Part shown: piece after piece, positions 60,733-64,000 of the stretch
Numbering within the stretch: position 1 is the first letter of the stretch
Layout of the letters: each line of letters opens with the position of its first letter
From: GCA-2724215 sp015660315
GTDB taxonomy: Bacteria > Latescibacterota > UBA2968 > UBA8231
Assembly (NCBI GenBank): GCA_029941315.1
Contig: JAPYQE010000005.1
Span: 1-64,000 of the forward strand
Length of the DNA stretch: 64,000 nt
Reading direction: 5' to 3'
Position numbers and translations under genes: made by a program
The notes under the pieces: generated by a model
Databases searched by the model: none
What the model saw: only the letters and a program-made list of their open reading frames with translations
What the model was told of the DNA's origin: nothing

Positions 60733-63700
60733 CTAACGCAACAACGTCATCTTGCGCGTAAGCACCACCGGCTGCCCCCCCGCGCCCAACATTTGCAATC
60801 GATAGAAATACACCCCGCTGGCCGCCGGCCGGCCCCGCAAATCGCGCCCGTCCCAACGCACCGCATGCTCACCAACTGCTTGCGGCCCCGCAGCTAGCAC
60901 CGCCACTTCCTGACCCAATAGGTTATATACTGTCAATTTTGCCGCCCCGGCGCGCGGCAGGGAAAACCGCACCACCGTCGCCGGGTTGAACGGATTCGGC
61001 GCGTTGGGATGCAACGCGAAACTTCCGAGCACCTGCGCCTCTTCCCCTATCGACGTGGGCACTTCCGGCGGCGCTTCTTCGCCGATCGTAAACCAGACCG
61101 GCAACTGCGCTCCGCTCGCATAAGGCGTCGAAGGACTTGCCGCGCGAATCTTGTCGTCGCGCAAGCGAATCCGGCGCAAGGTCTCAACCCCACCTACCCG
61201 GCGCTGAAAAACCAACTCGCTGTCATCGGGCGAATAGCGTGGATGGCCGATGCTGTCGCCATTCGGCTCGACGACATTGGCCGTGCCGTTAAAGAGGTCC
61301 GCCGCCCAGATCTCGCTGATGCCGGCGTCGAAATCCACCCGTTCGAAGGTGAAGAAATTGTCGTTGGTCTGCGCGAAAGACGGGTTACCGATATTGATTT
61401 CGGGTGGCTGCGCCGGGAAAACAGGCAGGATCAACTCGTTGTCGACGTCGAGCATATTGATCCGCCAAAACTCGATGGTAACCCCGCTATCGGCGGCCAC
61501 CGTGTTAAAAGCATCGAAGAGCACAAATTTGCCCTCGTGATCCCAGTCGAGCGCGTCGGCAAAACGAGTGACGTAGGAGCGCACGTCCTGCTGGGTCGTG
61601 GGGTTGTAGAGTTGGACAGCCTTACTCAGATCTGGGTCTTGTAAGTCAAAGATAAAAAGCGTCGAATCGCGGAATGAAGTAGTCGCCACCAACCGCCGCC
61701 CGTCGGGAGACAGCGCGATCGAGGCCCAGTCCCCGCGCTGGCTAACGACCTGCTCGTCGCTGCCGTCGGGCCGTATCGAACGAATAAAATTGTCCGCGTC
61801 GATAAAGAAGATCATCGCGCCGTCGGCGCTCACCGAGATCGGGTTGTTGGTGCGGGTAAACACCTGGGTCGCGGTCAGCTGCACAATATCGTCGGCCGAA
61901 TCTATTTTCGGCTGCACTAGCACCAGGCTATTATCGTTTTGCTCGGCGTTGACCACCGCGATCCACTCTTCGCCGACGACAGGCACGCGATCAACGGGCG
62001 CCTCGGCCACCGGCTCGCCCGCCAGCACACCGACCGCGTCAAAGGCCGCCGCCACCCCTTGCACTTCGGTCCCTCCCTCGCCGTAGAGGTCCGCCGCCGC
62101 CCGCTCGGTGGCCAAGCGCATATCGACAAAGGTCGCCTGGGTGTTGAGATAGCGGCCATCGAGCACCCGATAGTAAATCTGTTCGGTCTTGTCGCGACCG
62201 ATCGCCTCAGCGAGCAAAAAACAGGCGCGGTTGGGGATGCCGCTGTTGATATGGACCCCGCCATTGTCCTGGTTGATATCCAACGCCACGAACTCGTCCA
62301 TATGTCCGGGTTGCCAGAAACGATCGCCGCGCGAGCCGCCATTGTTGGGGTCGGCCATATCGCGCATCGCGCCGGAAGGAAAAAAACGGCTGCGGGCGAC
62401 ATCCTCTCCGAGACGCCAGTCTTCGCGGTCAACCATCGCCGCGAAGACATCGGCGATGGACTCGTTGAGCGCCCCCGACTCGAAGCGGTAGGCAAGATTC
62501 ACCGTCCGTTCGATCACGCCGTGCGCCATCTCGTGCGCCGCCACGTCCAACGACCCGGCCAGCGGCGAAAAGGCGTTGGCGCCGTCGCCGAAGGCAACAA
62601 AGGCGCCATTCCAAAAGGCGTTGTCCATCGGCCGACCACCCTCGCCGACGTGGATCACCGCCGTCACCGTGCCGCCGCGCCCGTCGAGCCCCAAGCGCCC
62701 GTGGGTGTTTAAGAAATAATCGAAAACCCGGCCGATGTGGTGATGCGCCGAGACCGCCACGGGATCCGCCCAGGTATTGTCGTCGGAGGTCACATGGGAG
62801 AGCCGACTGCGCCGGTTCAGACTGCTGCCCTGCAAGTCCAATGTCATCAGCGCCCCGCGCGGCCGGTTGAGTACGTCCGGCTGCAGCGCGGCGAAAGACG
62901 GTTGGGAGCCGTCGATCATAAAGAAGGTGCCACCGGACTCGTAGACATTGAGTGTGCGCACACGACCGCCGAGGTCTACGCCTTGCCCGGTGCTCGGCCC
63001 TTCGGTCTGGGTGTTGTTATACGCTTCGATCAGATGACCGTCTTCCGCATCGACGAAATAGTGCCAGTTATCGCGCATATTGGGGCGAATCCGTACCTGC
63101 CATACCAAGCGGTGTACCCCATCGACTTCGCGCAGGAACAACTCCGCCGCCGGTCCTTCGTAAGCGAGCAGTCCGGCCGTCATCGCATCGAATTCTTCCA
63201 AGACCGCGCGCTGCCGTAAATGCCCGCGGGCCACGGCAATCGCCGCCACCGCATCCAAGGCCGGAGAGACACCGACCTCCTGCGGCGTAGGCGTGTAACG
63301 CCCATTGAAACCATAGGGCCGACCGGCCTGGTCCAGGTGCACCACCAAGTCGCCGCCCCAAACCGGCACGCCCCCGCGTTGCTGTTGAAACTGCACATGA
63401 TGTTGTCCGACCAGGTCTTGGTGCACCGCGCGCTCGGCTAATTCAATACGGGGGTCCCGCAACTGAAAAAGCACCTTGTGCTGCTCGACAAAAGCCAGCG
63501 CCCGCGCGCCCGGATCAGCCACATCCACCGCCACGACCTTCGCCGCTGGCACAGGGGCCATCATAAAGATCGGCGTGCCGTTTTGCGGGTCACGGCGGAT
63601 CTGCCAGCCTGGTAGGCGGGCATTAGAATCGAGATTGATCATCCGCTGTCGCCGCAAACTCACCGTAGACGAAGATGGGATGAGCACGGTTTTTTTCGCA

Positions 63701-63903
63701 GGAAAAGGTGGCTTGAACGCCTGGTGTAGACGCCAAGCTAGATCGTCCAGTATCTCGTCCCGGTGGGAGGGACGTTGGCTTTCGAGTCGGGCCTCCGCAC
63801 GCACCTGCCAACGCTCTTTAAGCGTCGGGGCATCTTGCGCATGGGCCGGTTGCAGCCCGGCTATCGAGGCGAACAAGGTCGCGTAGGTCAGTATCGTTTT
63901 CAT
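60733..63903 (-). CDS. secreted M4 family metalloprotease with beta-propeller and FlgD-like C-terminal domain
   Basis: 1056 residues. Signal peptide (LTYATLFASIAGLQPAHAQ), FTP/PepSY-type propeptide (about 70-300: KVVAVDVADPGARALAFVEQ, GGVPVWGGDLVVHLDQAGRP), then a thermolysin-like catalytic domain with VAAHEMAHGVIERTVNL (HExxH near residue 455) and ALNESIADVFAAMVD (third zinc ligand Glu), ending about 645. A PD40/WD40-like propeller follows (about 660-930; SADGAMIFFIDADNFIRSIR, YSPDDSELVFQRR). The last 90 residues are a FlgD-type domain (HPNAPNPFNPATVVRFSLPR, VYNLLGQEVAVLAAG, GRPAASGVYFYRLQML), which in such lineages marks secreted or surface-sorted proteins. Expected to digest proteins outside the cell. 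Confidence 0.93.
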   Translation of the reverse strand: MKTILTYATLFASIAGLQPAHAQDAPTLKERWQVRAEARLESQRPSHRDEILDDLAWRLHQAFKPPFPAKKTVLIPSSSTVSLRRQRMINLDSNARLPGWQIRRDPQNGTPIFMMAPVPAAKVVAVDVADPGARALAFVEQHKVLFQLRDPRIELAERAVHQDLVGQHHVQFQQQRGGVPVWGGDLVVHLDQAGRPYGFNGRYTPTPQEVGVSPALDAVAAIAVARGHLRQRAVLEEFDAMTAGLLAYEGPAAELFLREVDGVHRLVWQVRIRPNMRDNWHYFVDAEDGHLIEAYNNTQTEGPSTGQGVDLGGRVRTLNVYESGGTFFMIDGSQPSFAALQPDVLNRPRGALMTLDLQGSSLNRRSRLSHVTSDDNTWADPVAVSAHHHIGRVFDYFLNTHGRLGLDGRGGTVTAVIHVGEGGRPMDNAFWNGAFVAFGDGANAFSPLAGSLDVAAHEMAHGVIERTVNLAYRFESGALNESIADVFAAMVDREDWRLGEDVARSRFFPSGAMRDMADPNNGGSRGDRFWQPGHMDEFVALDINQDNGGVHINSGIPNRACFLLAEAIGRDKTEQIYYRVLDGRYLNTQATFVDMRLATERAAADLYGEGGTEVQGVAAAFDAVGVLAGEPVAEAPVDRVPVVGEEWIAVVNAEQNDNSLVLVQPKIDSADDIVQLTATQVFTRTNNPISVSADGAMIFFIDADNFIRSIRPDGSDEQVVSQRGDWASIALSPDGRRLVATTSFRDSTLFIFDLQDPDLSKAVQLYNPTTQQDVRSYVTRFADALDWDHEGKFVLFDAFNTVAADSGVTIEFWRINMLDVDNELILPVFPAQPPEINIGNPSFAQTNDNFFTFERVDFDAGISEIWAADLFNGTANVVEPNGDSIGHPRYSPDDSELVFQRRVGGVETLRRIRLRDDKIRAASPSTPYASGAQLPVWFTIGEEAPPEVPTSIGEEAQVLGSFALHPNAPNPFNPATVVRFSLPRAGAAKLTVYNLLGQEVAVLAAGPQAVGEHAVRWDGRDLRGRPAASGVYFYRLQMLGAGGQPVVLTRKMTLLR

Positions 63904-63922
63904 AAGGGCTCGCAGTTTTCTT

Positions 63923-63941
63923 GCAGACTAAGCGAGTCTGC
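63923..63941. promoter_or_regulatory. leader hairpin of the M4 protease gene
   Basis: GCAGACT (63923-63929) and AGTCTGC (63935-63941) form a perfect 7-bp stem with a 5-nt loop, 20-38 nt before the ATG on the minus strand. Confidence 0.4.
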
Positions 63942-63977
63942 CGCGAGTTCCAATATATCGCTATAAATATTTTCTAT

Positions 63978-63993
63978 TGTGACCGTAATCACA
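63978..63993. promoter_or_regulatory. CRP/FNR-type binding site upstream of the M4 protease
   Basis: TGTGACCGTAATCACA has the exact CRP consensus arms TGTGA and TCACA separated by 6 nt. It lies 75-90 nt before the protease ATG, where a class I/II activator site would be. On the minus strand an AT-rich stretch (ATATTTATAGCGATATATT) between it and the ATG could hold the promoter. Confidence 0.6.
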
Positions 63994-64000
63994 TTTACTG

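Noticed and set aside
1..64000. CRISPR arrays, tRNA or rRNA genes
   Set aside because: No regularly spaced direct repeats, no cloverleaf with T-arm consensus and no conserved rRNA blocks were seen on reading.

Overview
The window looks like a moderately GC-rich, Gram-negative-type environmental bacterium, probably one of the uncultured Latescibacterota/Poribacteria-like lineages common in marine and sponge-associated metagenomes. This rests on gene content only: several phytanoyl-CoA-dioxygenase-like (PhyH) oxygenases, Gfo/Idh/MocA, sulfatase, enolase-superfamily and BNR-repeat genes, and two secreted proteins with FlgD-like C-terminal domains. No rRNA, tRNA or CRISPR array is visible, so the placement is tentative. 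A run of 100 N inside the ammonium transporter shows that this is a scaffolded assembly.

Layout: 0-2.1 kb, the 3' part of a large acidic protein. 2.3-6.6 kb, a small secreted peptide, then a sodium-pump decarboxylase operon (oadG, oadB, oadA) with a convergent biotin ligase (birA) that would biotinylate OadA. 6.7-16.5 kb, Uup ABC-F ATPase, PhoX-like phosphatase, a chimeric Nudix gene, a sulfatase, a carboxymuconolactone-decarboxylase-like protein, RecQ and a Gfo/Idh oxidoreductase. 16.7-25.2 kb, ammonium transporter, SDR epimerase, sodium:solute symporter, a PhyH-HEAT fusion, TfoX-like protein and acyl-CoA dehydrogenase. 25.2-31.1 kb, mostly gene remains around mutS2 and a MORN/zinc-ribbon protein. 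31.1-33.6 kb, hrpB. 33.7-42.2 kb, a catabolic cluster: HpcH/HpaI aldolase, epimerase, two PhyH oxygenases, amidohydrolase, aldo/keto reductase with Rieske protein, beta-propeller protein and an enolase-superfamily dehydratase. 42.3-45.0 kb, orphan antitoxin-like genes and a TMEM43-like membrane protein. 45.1-59.4 kb, a carbohydrate region: PL22-like propeller, two tandem TIM-barrel hydrolase-like proteins, BNR sialidase-like protein, 2OG-Fe(II) oxygenase, M28 peptidase, discoidin-like secreted protein and a three-gene sugar ABC importer. 59.5-63.9 kb, a metallo-beta-lactamase-fold hydrolase and a secreted M4 metalloprotease preceded by a perfect CRP-type palindrome.

The most striking feature is decay. 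About fourteen broken or fragmentary genes sit between intact ones. They include response-regulator, GAF-sensor and histidine-kinase remains, a methyltransferase spread over three frames, a glutathione-transferase relic antisense to the Nudix 3' end, an orotate phosphoribosyltransferase N-terminus, an FG-GAP protein with an in-frame stop, and an internally deleted IS30 transposase. The intact genes suggest a heterotroph taking up and oxidising modified sugars, sugar acids and sulfated or sialylated glycans, with sodium-coupled energetics. All functions are inferred from recognised motifs in the translated sequence; no searches were run.
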